Shown here piece after piece: positions 39,412-50,473 of a stretch of 52,632 nt of DNA; positions within the stretch are counted from its first letter, which is position 1, and each line of letters opens with the position of its first letter. Source of the stretch: Opitutaceae bacterium BACL24 MAG-120322-bin51 (GTDB lineage: Bacteria; Verrucomicrobiota; Verrucomicrobiia; Opitutales; Coraliomargaritaceae); NCBI GenBank assembly GCA_905182435.1, contig CAJJBN010000006.1, forward strand, positions 1 to 52,632. Direction: 5' to 3'. A model generated the notes under the pieces. It was not told where the DNA came from and did not search any database. It worked only from the letters and a program-made list of their open reading frames with translations. The position numbers and the translations under genes are program-made.

Positions 39412-40617
39412 TTAGTGCAGTCGCCGCCAACGCTCACTCAGCAACTCGAAATAAGCACGCTGGCCGCCCCTTGATAGGCCACTTTCGAGGATGCGTTGCT
39501 CCCATGCCACCGCTCCGAGCTGTTTCATGGCACGTGCAATGACGCGGTCATTGAGTCCGCACACCTCCTTGGCCAAATATTCTAGCAGGTTACCTCGATC
39601 CAAACCCTCGCGCCGATCATTGATCAATAAAGCGCTTTCGGTCGTATCATACCCTAGGATCGCGCTATTGATCAGACTGTATGCGGGCGACAACTCCACG
39701 ATCGATCCATTTTGCAGGATCGACCATTTTTTCAAATGCAAGGTACTGTTGCCCGTTAACCAGCCAAACAGCACGCGATGGAACAATCGCATTAACTGGA
39801 TTTTAGGATTCGTGCAGTATTGACGAATCAATCGTGCAACTGCTTCCACAGAGCCGTCGTATTTATCAGCTGGCGTCAGGCCGAGCAGTTGACAGGCAGA
39901 TTCCACGCGTGCGCGTTGACAATTGGACGCGCCAGAGCGGTCGAACCGCTCTGCCCAAAGGACGGGCACTCCATCGCTCGTCTGAACGAGCCCTACTGGT
40001 ACAACGGATAGCCCCGCATCATGGGCTAGTCGTGCGGTAAGAAGTTGATTTTCAATACTTTCCGGCGATTCTTTGGGCTCTGAAGTTAATCGATAGCTGC
40101 CATTGGTTTTAACTAGTTTAAATGCGGACTCCTTGCGGGAATAGATCGCATTCGCGCACGACCCGCTGCTAGCCAGTGAATATGTAAAACCCACATCCGA
40201 GTTAAACTCAGCAAGATCCGACGCAGTGCATGGCAGGGCATCCATTTTGGGCAATATTCGCGCACGATTCAACCGCTTCTGTCCCGTGGCCTCGCGGCCT
40301 GACGGGGCAGCCGCTACGTGGCTCGGTAAGGCTGAGATCATCCCTGGAAGATCAGCCCCCATCGCAGTCAATAGCGCCCAATCACCAATATCAGTCGCTC
40401 CCGAATCCCGCCACTGGTCAAGCTGCAATCCTTCCGGCAGTAAGCAGGCTAGTTCCGCAGGTAGGTCCTGCCAATGCCGTGCCGCACGCTGAACTGGCCA
40501 ATTCAGGAATACAGGCGCCCCCACATAGTCATCAGCATAACGAAACACGAATCCCCCAACTTCGCGCAGTAAGGTTCCCGCATGCAGCTGACCTACATAT
40601 AGATGCAAACTATTCAT
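39412..40617 (-). CDS. hipA: HipA-family protein lacking kinase catalytic residues
   Basis: 401 residues with full HipA layout. The N-subdomain includes LPAELACLLPEGLQLDQWRD and DWALLTAMGADLPGMISALP. The C-lobe contains ENQLLTARLAHDAGLSVVPV, PVLWAERFDRSG and LFHRVLFGWLTGNSTLHLKKW. Compared with active HipA, the catalytic motif GxTDxHxKN reads GNSTLHLKK: the catalytic Asp is Thr and the Asn is Lys. The metal-binding Asp of AYD is Ser (LSPAYSL), the ATP-contacting Lys is Thr (YRLTSEP), and the Gly-rich G-x-Q-x-K loop reads SGSCANAIYSR. The frame is intact and cohesive, so this looks like a pseudokinase rather than a decayed gene. It overlaps hipB by 8 bases. Confidence 0.85.
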   Translation of the reverse strand: MNSLHLYVGQLHAGTLLREVGGFVFRYADDYVGAPVFLNWPVQRAARHWQDLPAELACLLPEGLQLDQWRDSGATDIGDWALLTAMGADLPGMISALPSHVAAAPSGREATGQKRLNRARILPKMDALPCTASDLAEFNSDVGFTYSLASSGSCANAIYSRKESAFKLVKTNGSYRLTSEPKESPESIENQLLTARLAHDAGLSVVPVGLVQTSDGVPVLWAERFDRSGASNCQRARVESACQLLGLTPADKYDGSVEAVARLIRQYCTNPKIQLMRLFHRVLFGWLTGNSTLHLKKWSILQNGSIVELSPAYSLINSAILGYDTTESALLINDRREGLDRGNLLEYLAKEVCGLNDRVIARAMKQLGAVAWEQRILESGLSRGGQRAYFELLSERWRRLH

Positions 40618-40837
40618 TGAGCAGAATCTGCGCGCCTAAAGGGCTCTTGCAATGCACCTTGATGCCTAAGGCATTCATCACGGAGACAAAATTGCACAGG
40701 CTTAAGTCGTCCCTACCGGATTCGATTTTATAGATCACGGATGCGCTTACACCGCACAAATCCTGTAATTCTAACTGCGTTAACCCCTGAGCTTTACGGG
40801 CAGCGGACACTAATTTACCGAATTTACTGTTTTTCAT
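40610..40837 (-). CDS. hipB: HipB-like Xre-family antitoxin/repressor
   Basis: 75 residues with a complete Xre helix-turn-helix: LVSAARKAQGLTQLELQDLCGVSASVIYKIESGRDDLSL, then FVSVMNALGIKVHCKS. This is the HipB arrangement, a small DNA-binding partner encoded upstream of hipA, with an 8-base overlap allowing coupled translation. HipB dimers normally bind operators in their own promoter and hold HipA. Inverted repeats just upstream of the ATG fit autoregulation. Since the paired HipA seems inactive as a kinase, HipB may mainly serve as a repressor or DNA-bound scaffold. Confidence 0.9.
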   Translation of the reverse strand: MKNSKFGKLVSAARKAQGLTQLELQDLCGVSASVIYKIESGRDDLSLCNFVSVMNALGIKVHCKSPLGAQILLNE

Positions 40838-40991
40838 TATAATTAAACTGAATTCATTGTATCCAACAATGGAGTATGCAACCTATATTAATAAAACTCC
40901 TCAATTCATTGTAATAAAACGGATTAATAGGATTTTCCTTGAATTTACGAATAAGCAATGAAGAGCGCCTACTATCAGTTTAATTAAACTG
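40838..40991. promoter_or_regulatory. hipBA promoter region with operator-like repeats
   Basis: CATTGT-ATCCA-ACAATG is a perfect inverted repeat (40855-40871) 18 bases before hipB. AATTCATTGTA occurs at 40851-40861 and 40903-40913. TAATTAAACTG next to the start (40840-40850) recurs inside the 16-bp palindrome CAGTTTAATTAAACTG (40976-40991). This array fits cooperative binding by HipB dimers. Confidence 0.55.
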
Positions 40992-41128
40992 AAAATGAGG
41001 CATTCTTACGAATTAACGCAAAAATTGAATGCGGTCAAAATGGAGTTAATTGATGTTTGTCTTCATTATCTGCCCAACCCTGAAGTAATACCGCTTTCTT
41101 AAAGGTTTAAGCTAATTACAGGTCTCTC

Positions 41129-41180
41129 CTGGCGTAAAGCCAGTCGCTACAATTCCCTGTAGCGACTGGCTTTATCCCAG
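41129..41180. repeat. long hairpin, 16-bp perfect stem
   Basis: AAAGCCAGTCGCTACA (41136-41151) pairs perfectly with TGTAGCGACTGGCTTT (41158-41173) around a 6-nt loop. CTGG and CCAG extend the stem beyond a 3-nt internal bulge. It might be a bidirectional terminator or a mobile hairpin element. It lies in a 720-bp region without convincing genes. Confidence 0.85.
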
Positions 41181-41191
41181 AAGTTCGTAGC

Positions 41192-41268
41192 GAGCACAGA
41201 GCGGATTCCATGCACCTTGAGGCCTAACGATCTCTATGCTCCCCTGCGTTTTGCATGGCTCTGTGCTC
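41192..41268. repeat. extended inverted repeat GAGCACAGAGC
   Basis: GAGCACAGAGC (41192-41202) is exactly complementary to GCTCTGTGCTC (41258-41268). Inside, ATGCA (41210-41214) can pair with TGCAT (41252-41256). Together with the preceding hairpin this suggests a structured RNA or remnants of a mobile element. The rest of 41269-41505 shows only weak ORFs. Confidence 0.6.
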
Positions 41269-41507
41269 TTTATTGGGCCCTTGGACGCTGTCCTCTAGTG
41301 ACCACGAGAACGGGTGGTGGAAACCTACTTGAGAGTTGAAATTATAGCCTAAAACGTTCGACCGACGGTGAGTTTCTTGACGTTGAAGTTCATCAATAAG
41401 CCAACGGAAATTTTCGATAATTTCATGTTGGTCAGCAATTGCGCCCTGTGGGTGCTGCTCAATGTATCCACAGCTTTTAATATTTCCTGTCAATTTGCTA
41501 TGAGCAC

Positions 41508-41541
41508 AAAAAAGGCCGAAGCGTTTCCGCCTCGGCCTTTT
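41508..41541 (-). terminator. Rho-independent terminator of the gap-pgk-tpiA cluster
   Basis: On the minus strand AAAAGGCCGAGGCG, loop GAAA, CGCTTCGGCCTTTT then further T residues: a 14-bp stem with one wobble and a stable tetraloop, about 20 bases after the tpiA stop. Confidence 0.93.
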
Positions 41542-41561
41542 GAAAGTTTGATGTAAGACGT

Positions 41562-42341
41562 TTACTTGGAAAGCTTCGCTGCGCTTTCAACCAGAGCGGC
41601 GAAGGAGTTTGCCTTGAGCGCCGCACCGCCGATGAGGCCACCGTCGATGTTTGGCTGAGCAAGGAGCTCGTCTGCGTTTTCTGGCTTCATGGAACCACCG
41701 TAGAGGATACGCACCTTATCAGCTGCATCTACACCGATCAGACCAGCAAGGAGGCGGCGGATTTCGGCGTGCACTTCTTCGGCCATTTCTGGTGTCGCAG
41801 TCTTGCCTGTGCCGATCGCCCAGACTGGCTCGTAAGCAACGACCAGTGCGTCTGCAGCGTCTGCAGTGACACCGACAAGAGCGCCCTCGAGCTGAGTCTT
41901 GATAACTTCGTTGACCTTGCCAGCTTCACGCTCGTCAAGTGTTTCACCGATGCAAACGATTGGCTTAAGGTTTGCTGCAAGTGCGACGAGTGTCTTTTTG
42001 TTAACGATCGCGTCGGTTTCGCCGAAGTATTCGCGGCGCTCTGAGTGTCCGAGAATGACGAACTTGCAGAACAGGTGGCGAAGCATCTCAGCTGAGATTT
42101 CACCAGTGTAAGCACCAGACGCTTCAAAGTGCATATTTTGTGCACCGAGAGAAACGTTGGAATCAGTTACCACCTGAGACACTGCTTCGAGTGTCGTGAA
42201 GGTTGGGCAAACGCAGACAGAAACTTCGGTCTGTGGGCCAACGATGCTGACAACGTCTTTAGCGAGCTCAGCGCCTTCGGCCGAGTTCAGGTTCATTTTC
42301 CAGTTACCTGCGATGAGGTATTTGCGTGCTGTTTTACTCAT
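41562..42341 (-). CDS. tpiA: triosephosphate isomerase
   Basis: 259 residues with all catalytic elements: AGNWKMNL (catalytic Lys), ILGHSERREYFGE (catalytic His), AYEPVWAIGTGKTATP (catalytic Glu and the start of loop 6) and RILYGGSMKPEN followed by GGLIGGAAL (phosphate-binding). It interconverts dihydroxyacetone phosphate and glyceraldehyde-3-phosphate. Last gene of the gap-pgk-tpiA glycolytic cluster; a good terminator follows. The 130-bp gap to pgk holds copies of two dispersed repeats. Confidence 0.97.
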   Translation of the reverse strand: MSKTARKYLIAGNWKMNLNSAEGAELAKDVVSIVGPQTEVSVCVCPTFTTLEAVSQVVTDSNVSLGAQNMHFEASGAYTGEISAEMLRHLFCKFVILGHSERREYFGETDAIVNKKTLVALAANLKPIVCIGETLDEREAGKVNEVIKTQLEGALVGVTADAADALVVAYEPVWAIGTGKTATPEMAEEVHAEIRRLLAGLIGVDAADKVRILYGGSMKPENADELLAQPNIDGGLIGGAALKANSFAALVESAAKLSK

Positions 42342-42365
42342 AATATTATTTTTGAATTAGGATGG

Positions 42366-42390
42366 AGGTCCGCCGGAAATGGCGAAGCAA
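42366..42390 (+). repeat. dispersed 25-bp repeat, copy in the pgk-tpiA gap
   Basis: Exact 25-bp match, inverted, to the element at the lepB start (36268-36292). It continues with ATTAGGAAAACTGG, unlike lepB. Confidence 0.85.
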
Positions 42391-42434
42391 TTAGGAAAAC
42401 TGGTGGGCAACGCTCTGTCGTTGCCGCACTGAGG

Positions 42435-42463
42435 CGGAAATGACGGAGCATTTTCCTCCAATT
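42435..42463 (+). repeat. dispersed repeat GGAAATGACGG[AT]GCATTT, copy 2
   Basis: Nearly the same sequence as 29606-29634, ending in TTTTCCTCCAATT next to the pgk stop. Confidence 0.7.
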
Positions 42464-42471
42464 AAATGTAA

Positions 42472-43665
<1,194 letters not shown>

Positions 43666-43689
43666 GTTGATAAGTAGTAGTGGGAGGTG

Positions 43690-43760
43690 AGTTGACTGGT
43701 TTTCGGTTGCCTGGTTTTCAGTTAAACTGACAACTGAAAAACAGAGAACTGGGAGCCGAA
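43690..43760. repeat. CTGGTTTTCAGTT-type leader repeat upstream of pgk
   Basis: CTGGTTTTC occurs twice (around 43695 and 43711). TTTTCAGTT (43715-43723) is mirrored by AACTGAAAA (43732-43740), and related words AACTGAAAAACAGAGAACTG follow. The tract sits 25-95 bases upstream of the pgk start. Confidence 0.75.
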
Positions 43761-43764
43761 TAAT

Positions 43765-43818
43765 AAAAAAGGCCGCCGCGACAGAGTATCCGCTAAAAGG
43801 GAAACCTGCGCGGCGGCC
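43765..43818 (-). terminator. terminator-like hairpin after gap
   Basis: GGCCGCCGCG (43771-43780) pairs with CGCGGCGGCC (43809-43818). The loop is 28 nt, and six T residues follow on the minus strand (43765-43770). It lies about 30 bases after the gap stop. The long loop is unusual but the stem is very stable. Confidence 0.8.
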
Positions 43819-43846
43819 AGAAATTCAAGATGCGATTAACAAGTTC

Positions 43847-45258
<1,412 letters not shown>

Positions 45259-46359
45259 ATGAAAATTAAAAATTGGGACATTTTCGTGTTCATCGTCTTT
45301 TATCACCTATTACTGGTGGTATTGATCCCTGCTGCGATCACAGCGGCTAGTTGGCCCGCTATTCTATTATTTTTCGTCACCTACATAATTGGCGGCATGT
45401 CGATCACTGTCGGCTACCATCGCCTCTACGCCCACAAGGCATATTCGGCCAATGCCTTCTTTGAATGGTGCGTGCTGCTTGGCTCAGCCCTCTCCTTGGA
45501 AATGTCGGCGCTCAAATGGTCGCACGACCACCGCATTCACCACAATCATGTCGATACCGAAAAAGATCCCTACTCGATCAAAAAAGGATTCTGGTATGCG
45601 CACGTGCTCTGGTTGTTTGACTATCAGCGTGATTATGACGCATCGCTCATTCCCGACTTGCTGAAAAATCCGCGCGTGGTGCTGCAAGATCGCTATTATG
45701 GTGTATTCGTCGCGGGCGTAAACCTTGCCGTATTCGGCATTGGTTGCCTACTGGTCGGGCCACTCGCCTCGTTCTACTTCGGAGTGCTCTTACGCATCGC
45801 AATGATCCACCACAGCACCTGGTTTATCAACTCACTGTGCCACACGATCGGCTCGAAGACATATGCTCGCGAATTGAGCGCAGTGGACAACGCCCTACTC
45901 GCACTACTTACCTTTGGTGAGGGTTACCACAACTACCACCACGCCTTTGCCGCCGATTATCGCAATGGCATCCGCTGGTATCACTTCGACCCTTCTAAAT
46001 GGACGATCTGGCTCGCCTCCAAACTCGGTATGGCCGACAAGCTGCGCGTCATTAATGAGATCGCCCTACAAAAGGCGCTGGTGCTAAAGGATAAGCAGCT
46101 GATCCTCGCACACTTGGAAGCAGAAGTGGATACCGTTGCTGCTGAACTCAAAGCAAAGCTCGAAGACGTCTCTACCGTGTTTGAGGAAAAGGCTGCAGTC
46201 ATCATGCTCAAAGCACGCGAACTGAAACAAGCCAGCGACGAGCAGAGCAAGACTATCCAAAAGGAGATGAAAGAACTGCGTGCCTCTCTCAAGCTCACCT
46301 GGAATGAATGGATCGCGCTGACCAAGCAGGCGACCAAGCAATACGACTTGGCTCACTAG
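45259..46359 (+). CDS. fatty acid (acyl-CoA) desaturase with C-terminal coiled coil
   Basis: 366 residues from the ATG at 45259; a TTG three codons earlier is less likely. Membrane helices surround three His boxes: HRLYAH, HRIHH and HNYHH, the di-iron ligands of stearoyl-CoA-type delta-9 desaturases. WSHDHRIHHNHVDTEKDPYS and FGEGYHNYHHAFAADYRNGIRWYHFDP are family-typical. After about residue 270 a charged, heptad-like helical tail of nearly 100 residues (LEAEVDTVAAELKAKLEDVSTVFEEKA...) is added, which standard bacterial desaturases lack. It introduces a double bond into membrane fatty acids and may help adapt to cold. The tail may oligomerise or bind a partner (inference). Confidence 0.92.
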   Translation: MKIKNWDIFVFIVFYHLLLVVLIPAAITAASWPAILLFFVTYIIGGMSITVGYHRLYAHKAYSANAFFEWCVLLGSALSLEMSALKWSHDHRIHHNHVDTEKDPYSIKKGFWYAHVLWLFDYQRDYDASLIPDLLKNPRVVLQDRYYGVFVAGVNLAVFGIGCLLVGPLASFYFGVLLRIAMIHHSTWFINSLCHTIGSKTYARELSAVDNALLALLTFGEGYHNYHHAFAADYRNGIRWYHFDPSKWTIWLASKLGMADKLRVINEIALQKALVLKDKQLILAHLEAEVDTVAAELKAKLEDVSTVFEEKAAVIMLKARELKQASDEQSKTIQKEMKELRASLKLTWNEWIALTKQATKQYDLAH

Positions 46360-46394
46360 GCGGACGAAATACGCCCCACCTTTGATTATACGAA

Positions 46395-46425
46395 AGCCCT
46401 GCCGCACTTGCTGTGCGGCAGGGCT
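46395..46425. terminator. strong hairpin after the desaturase gene
   Basis: AGCCCTGCCGCAC (46395-46407) and GTGCGGCAGGGCT (46413-46425) form a 13-bp GC-rich stem with loop TTGCT. The plus-strand tail GTCTTGTGGTT is only weakly U-rich; on the minus strand TTTCGT follows. Probably a bidirectional terminator. Confidence 0.7.
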
Positions 46426-46469
46426 GTCTTGTGGTTCAGAGTCATTTACCGGGAAATGGGTAAAGGAGG

Positions 46470-46612
46470 GAGGGCGACTCGCCCACCTTTGCAGTGACCA
46501 AGACAGGATAAATGTGGGCGAGTCGCCCACCTTTGCAGCCTAAAACAGGATAAATGTGGGCGAGTCGCCCACCTTTACAGCAAAACAGGATAAATGTGGG
46601 CGAGTCGCCCAC
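46470..46612. repeat. four GTGGGCGAGTCGCCCAC tandem palindromic repeats
   Basis: Palindromes at 46470-46486 (variant), 46514-46530, 46556-46572 and 46596-46612, centred 44, 42 and 40 bp apart. Spacers share CTTTGCAG and ACAGGATAAAT. The array lies between convergent desaturase and GH13 genes. Confidence 0.9.
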
Positions 46613-46748
46613 ACTCCTATGGCGGTCAATTGCGCAAACAAGCCCCACCCGATCAGGGACACGTTGCCTGTTAGATAAAACGGTCTATCGTTCAATCGGG
46701 AATTTCCGACAAACGACGATGAACCTTTTTTGTTAATTGAGAAATCTA

Positions 46749-49184
46749 CTACTGCACCAACCAAAGGCCGCAACCGAGTGGCGGGATGTGTACAGTCTTG
46801 TTTCCGAGTGGGATGCGTGCCGAGACTAAGCCAGTCACTTTGAAGCGTTCATGGTCTGCGATTTGAAGCGCACTCTCAAGATAATCCACATCACATATAA
46901 TATTGGCATATTCCAAATGTGGGTTCACTGCGAAAATCAATATCGGCGCATCGATACTGCGATCCGCATTATAGATTGCGACGGTCGCACTCGAGCCCTC
47001 GGCAACGAAGAACTTGAGATAACCTTCCTGCAGTGCGCCATCATGGCGGAATGCCTTCCCCAGTGCCGACAGGCGAAAAGCGATCCAATTACGGAAATAG
47101 GCATGTGTGCCTGAGTAAACCAAGCGACGATTGTAATCGAGCGCGTTCACGTCGCCGCGCTGATAGGTGTTTGAGATGCCGAGCTTCGAGCGCATGAAGT
47201 CCTGCCCTTCCGCGAGCATTGGCACGCCGAGCGAGGCAAATAACACTGCTGCCATTAAATGCGTGCGGCGGCGGTCCAGCAATGTCGGATCTGTGCCATC
47301 CTGCTCTGCGCGTTCGGTAATACGATCCATCCAGCATTGGTCGTCATGCGACTCAGTGTAATTGATCGTCTGCGCCGCAAAGCGACTACTCGATGGTGAA
47401 CCTGCTAAGAAATACTGGATCGAATCTTGATTCCCTTCACCACAGACGTAGTCCGCAATTGATTCACGAAAGCCGTCGTTCCAGGAAGCAAAACCAGTTT
47501 CTTTCAATTCATCTTGAATGTGACCACGGAAGCTCCATGGCTCCGCTATTAATATAATTGAAGGCTTCACTTTCTTTAACTCGACCTCGATCTCTCGCAA
47601 CACCTCGATCCCGATCAGCTCAGCTAAATCAAAGCGGAAGCCGTCGACATCATAGGTCTCAATCAAATGTATCAAACTCTCGATAATGAGTCGGCGAGCC
47701 ATTGGCGTATCGCAGCGTAAATCGTTGCCGCAGCCGCTCCAATTCATCAAGTCGTTCGCCTCATCCATGTGGAAGTAGTAGCATTTATCGACAAACAATA
47801 AATGGTTTGGCTCGCCAACGTGATTATACACCACATCAATAATTACTGAGATGTCCTTATCATGGAAGTCCTGGACTAAGCCGCGAAACTCTTCGATTTG
47901 TGAAGCCTTCTCAGGCTCCAGCGCATAGCTACTCTCCGGGGAAAAGTAGTTCACCGTCATATAGCCCCAGTGGTAGTCTTCCGTTCTGAGGTTATCGAAC
48001 TCTTGAATCGGCTGCAGCTCGATCGCGTTGACTCCGATTTCCTGCAAATAGGAGCCCTCCGCTTTGAGCCATTTACGTAGCCCCGCATAGCCTCGACGCT
48101 CTTCTTTAGTTAGTTCAATCGGCGCATGCGCCGCCAAATCGCGAACGTGTCCTTCAAGGATCACTAAATCATGCCAGCCTGGCGGTGTATAGGGCGTCGC
48201 GATTTTCTGCATCCGTGCAGGATCCACCACGATCGCAGGACCGCGATGGCCGAGGCATGCCTTGGCGTAGGGGTCTAGCACTGCAAAATCTTGGTCAAAG
48301 TGCGAGGTGCCTTCATGACTCTCGCCGAGCACACGAAAGGAATAATAACTGCCAATTAAGCTTTCATCGAAACTGACCTCCCAAGTGACACCATCGACGC
48401 AGTGCATCTGAACTAGTGCCACATCGGACTCGTCTGCTTTTTGCCCATATGCCAGTTTGACTCCACTTGCGCGTGGTGCAAACAGGCGAAACGTGGTTCG
48501 CCCCTCTTCGACAATTGCCCCTAGCGGGAGATCGGTCGATGACGCGATTAAAAACTGGGTGTGCGGTAGCTCATGTGCTTCCACATACGTGGCATCTCGC
48601 CAAAGGATTTTCTCATTGCCTTTCGGTGTATAGCCCTCGGGCGTGCGAAAGCGGAAAATATGCTTACCGGTTTGCTCGGGATGGAACTCAAAGTTCGTCA
48701 CCCCATCGGGACTGCACACGAAATTAGGCGCACTATCGGGCACGTCGAACCAGTCACCGTTTTCCGTGACGAATTTGAATTTAAAGGACTTCCCCTGCGG
48801 GATGTGCTTAAGTGGCACGCTCACCTCATAGGTCGCACCAGCTTCATCACTCAACGGCGTAAGTTCCCACTCCGGCTTACCGATTGCCTCGCTCCATTCG
48901 TTGAACTCACCAGCGAGATAGACACGAACCGTGCGATCCAACAACTGCGGGTAGCGTTTCGACTGCATTGCAAACACCCAGCTCTGCTTCTTGCGGTAGT
49001 AGCGACAATAGCGCCCAGTTTCTTCCGGGCTCAAGCGCTCTAATGCACCGAGGTTGATATCCGACGGTCCCAGAGAAAGTGGAGGCAATGTAGTTGTGCC
49101 TGACCAATCTGAAGCTAAAATCACTAATCCGGAATCATCTGAGATCCAGAAAGCATGTGAGATGTGTTTGACTGTTTTTGCCAT
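46749..49184 (-). CDS. GH13 pullulanase/debranching-type enzyme with N-terminal beta modules
   Basis: About 811 residues from the ATG at 49184 ([13 protein letters not shown]); a 14-residue longer start exists. N-terminal carbohydrate-binding or CBM48-like modules ([39 protein letters not shown]) precede a GH13 barrel. DVVYNHVGE, the nucleophile [12 protein letters not shown], the acid ILIAEPWSF and [10 protein letters not shown] mark conserved regions [20 protein letters not shown] resembles the type I pullulanase motif. No signal peptide, so it probably acts inside the cell on glycogen or maltodextrin branch points alongside malQ. It lacks the exact YNWGYDP pullulanase box, so a related debranching or amylase activity is possible. 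Confidence 0.85.
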   Translation of the reverse strand: MAKTVKHISHAFWISDDSGLVILASDWSGTTTLPPLSLGPSDINLGALERLSPEETGRYCRYYRKKQSWVFAMQSKRYPQLLDRTVRVYLAGEFNEWSEAIGKPEWELTPLSDEAGATYEVSVPLKHIPQGKSFKFKFVTENGDWFDVPDSAPNFVCSPDGVTNFEFHPEQTGKHIFRFRTPEGYTPKGNEKILWRDATYVEAHELPHTQFLIASSTDLPLGAIVEEGRTTFRLFAPRASGVKLAYGQKADESDVALVQMHCVDGVTWEVSFDESLIGSYYSFRVLGESHEGTSHFDQDFAVLDPYAKACLGHRGPAIVVDPARMQKIATPYTPPGWHDLVILEGHVRDLAAHAPIELTKEERRGYAGLRKWLKAEGSYLQEIGVNAIELQPIQEFDNLRTEDYHWGYMTVNYFSPESSYALEPEKASQIEEFRGLVQDFHDKDISVIIDVVYNHVGEPNHLLFVDKCYYFHMDEANDLMNWSGCGNDLRCDTPMARRLIIESLIHLIETYDVDGFRFDLAELIGIEVLREIEVELKKVKPSIILIAEPWSFRGHIQDELKETGFASWNDGFRESIADYVCGEGNQDSIQYFLAGSPSSSRFAAQTINYTESHDDQCWMDRITERAEQDGTDPTLLDRRRTHLMAAVLFASLGVPMLAEGQDFMRSKLGISNTYQRGDVNALDYNRRLVYSGTHAYFRNWIAFRLSALGKAFRHDGALQEGYLKFFVAEGSSATVAIYNADRSIDAPILIFAVNPHLEYANIICDVDYLESALQIADHERFKVTGLVSARIPLGNKTVHIPPLGCGLWLVQ

Positions 49185-49383
49185 AAAATAAGACTTATCA
49201 TTCAATAAGATTTCATTAGAGGGCAATACCCTTTCCGTATTCTATTCGGTTTCATTGAGCGATCGAGCGATCCGCGCACTTACAGGTCATTTAATCATTC
49301 TGAATGAGGCAAAGTGTGAATTTCTCCTCAGAAGTGCTTTGACTCGTATTGACGATACGCGCAGAGGACGTTTTGTTCAGACG

Positions 49384-50455
49384 ATGAAAAAAATCCTGGT
49401 AGCCTTATCTGGGGGTGTTGATAGCGCCGTCGCGGCCCTTTTACTTAAACAGCAAGGCTATGCGGTGTCCGGTGCCTACATCCGCACATGGATGAATGAG
49501 GAAATGCCGTTGGCCGATTGTCCAGCGCAGCAAGACATCGAAGATGCGCGTGCCGTCGCCGAGCACCTCGGTATCGATTTTGAGATCGTCAACCTCGTCA
49601 ATGAATATCGCGAGCACGTCGTCCACTACCTCGTCGAGGGCTATCAGAAAGGGATCACGCCAAACCCAGATATCATGTGCAACCGTGAGATGAAGTTCGG
49701 CATTTTCCAGGACTACGCGCTCGACCGTGGATTCGATGCGCTGGCAACTGGGCATTACGTGCGCAAACGGCAAAACGCCGACAGAAGTTTCGATCTGATA
49801 CAAGGCATGGATGGCAATAAGGACCAGACTTACTTCCTTGCCATGCTACAGCAGAAGCAAATCGAGCACGCGATTTTTCCAGTAGGCGAACTCAGCAAGC
49901 CAGCCGTTCGTGCGCTGGCTAAGCAACATCAGCTCCCCAATGCGGAGAAAAAAGACAGCCAAGGCATCTGTTTCCTCGGCGATATGAATATCAACCGTTT
50001 CCTTGAATACTACATCGATGATAAGCCCGGCGATATCATCAACGCAGACGGTAAAGTACTCGGCCAGCATCAGGGGCTGCATCGCTATACTTTAGGTCAA
50101 CGGCGCTGGATCGGAGTGCCATCCAACACTGACAACGAGTTCTACGTGGTGATCGGCTTCAACATGGAGCGCAACCAGCTGATCATCGGCTTCGACAAGC
50201 CAGAGTCTCCGGGCCTGTTTGGCCAAGAGTTCGAGGTCTATGGCCTCAGTTTTGTGAATCACCCCGTCACTGAGCCATGCAAGCTACTGGCGAAACCGCG
50301 CTACCGAGATGCTTCACAACAGATCACTTACACACCGACCGGGGCCGACACCGCAACAGTCGTATTTAATGACCCGCAGCGTGCGCTCGCAGCCGGCCAA
50401 ATTATCGCATTTTACCGACGGCGAAACGCTGTTAGGCGGCGGATTCTACCGATAA
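49384..50455 (+). CDS. mnmA: tRNA-specific 2-thiouridylase MnmA (3'-end frameshift)
   Basis: About 357 residues from the ATG at 49384. PP-loop [15 protein letters not shown], the catalytic Cys in [30 protein letters not shown] and [19 protein letters not shown] with the second catalytic Cys; the C-terminal barrel follows. It thiolates U34 of tRNA for Lys, Glu and Gln. The conserved C-terminus [11 protein letters not shown] appears only if one extra C at 50415-50416 is skipped; then a stop falls at 50453-50455. As written, the frame runs on into 50598 over the next gene, so an indel error or recent mutation is likely. No Shine-Dalgarno was seen. Confidence 0.92.
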
Positions 50456-50473
50456 GCGATCAATCACGGCCCC

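Noticed and set aside
40860..40876. TATCC...GGAGTA resembling the E. coli hip operator TATCC-N8-GGATA
   Set aside because: Spacing is 6 not 8 and the right half is imperfect; the CATTGT/ACAATG palindrome is the better signal.
41207..41230. Similarity of ATGCACCTTGAGGCCTAA to the 3' part of hipB (around 40651)
   Set aside because: Only about 17 of 20 bases match; too short to claim a duplicated hipB fragment.
41224..41493. 89-residue minus-strand frame between hip and tpiA
   Set aside because: No recognisable family, its end is built from the inverted repeat at 41192-41268, and it has no ribosome site. A remnant is possible but not supportable.
46470..46612. CRISPR-like array
   Set aside because: The constant part is a 17-bp palindrome, spacers are also similar to each other, and there are no cas genes.
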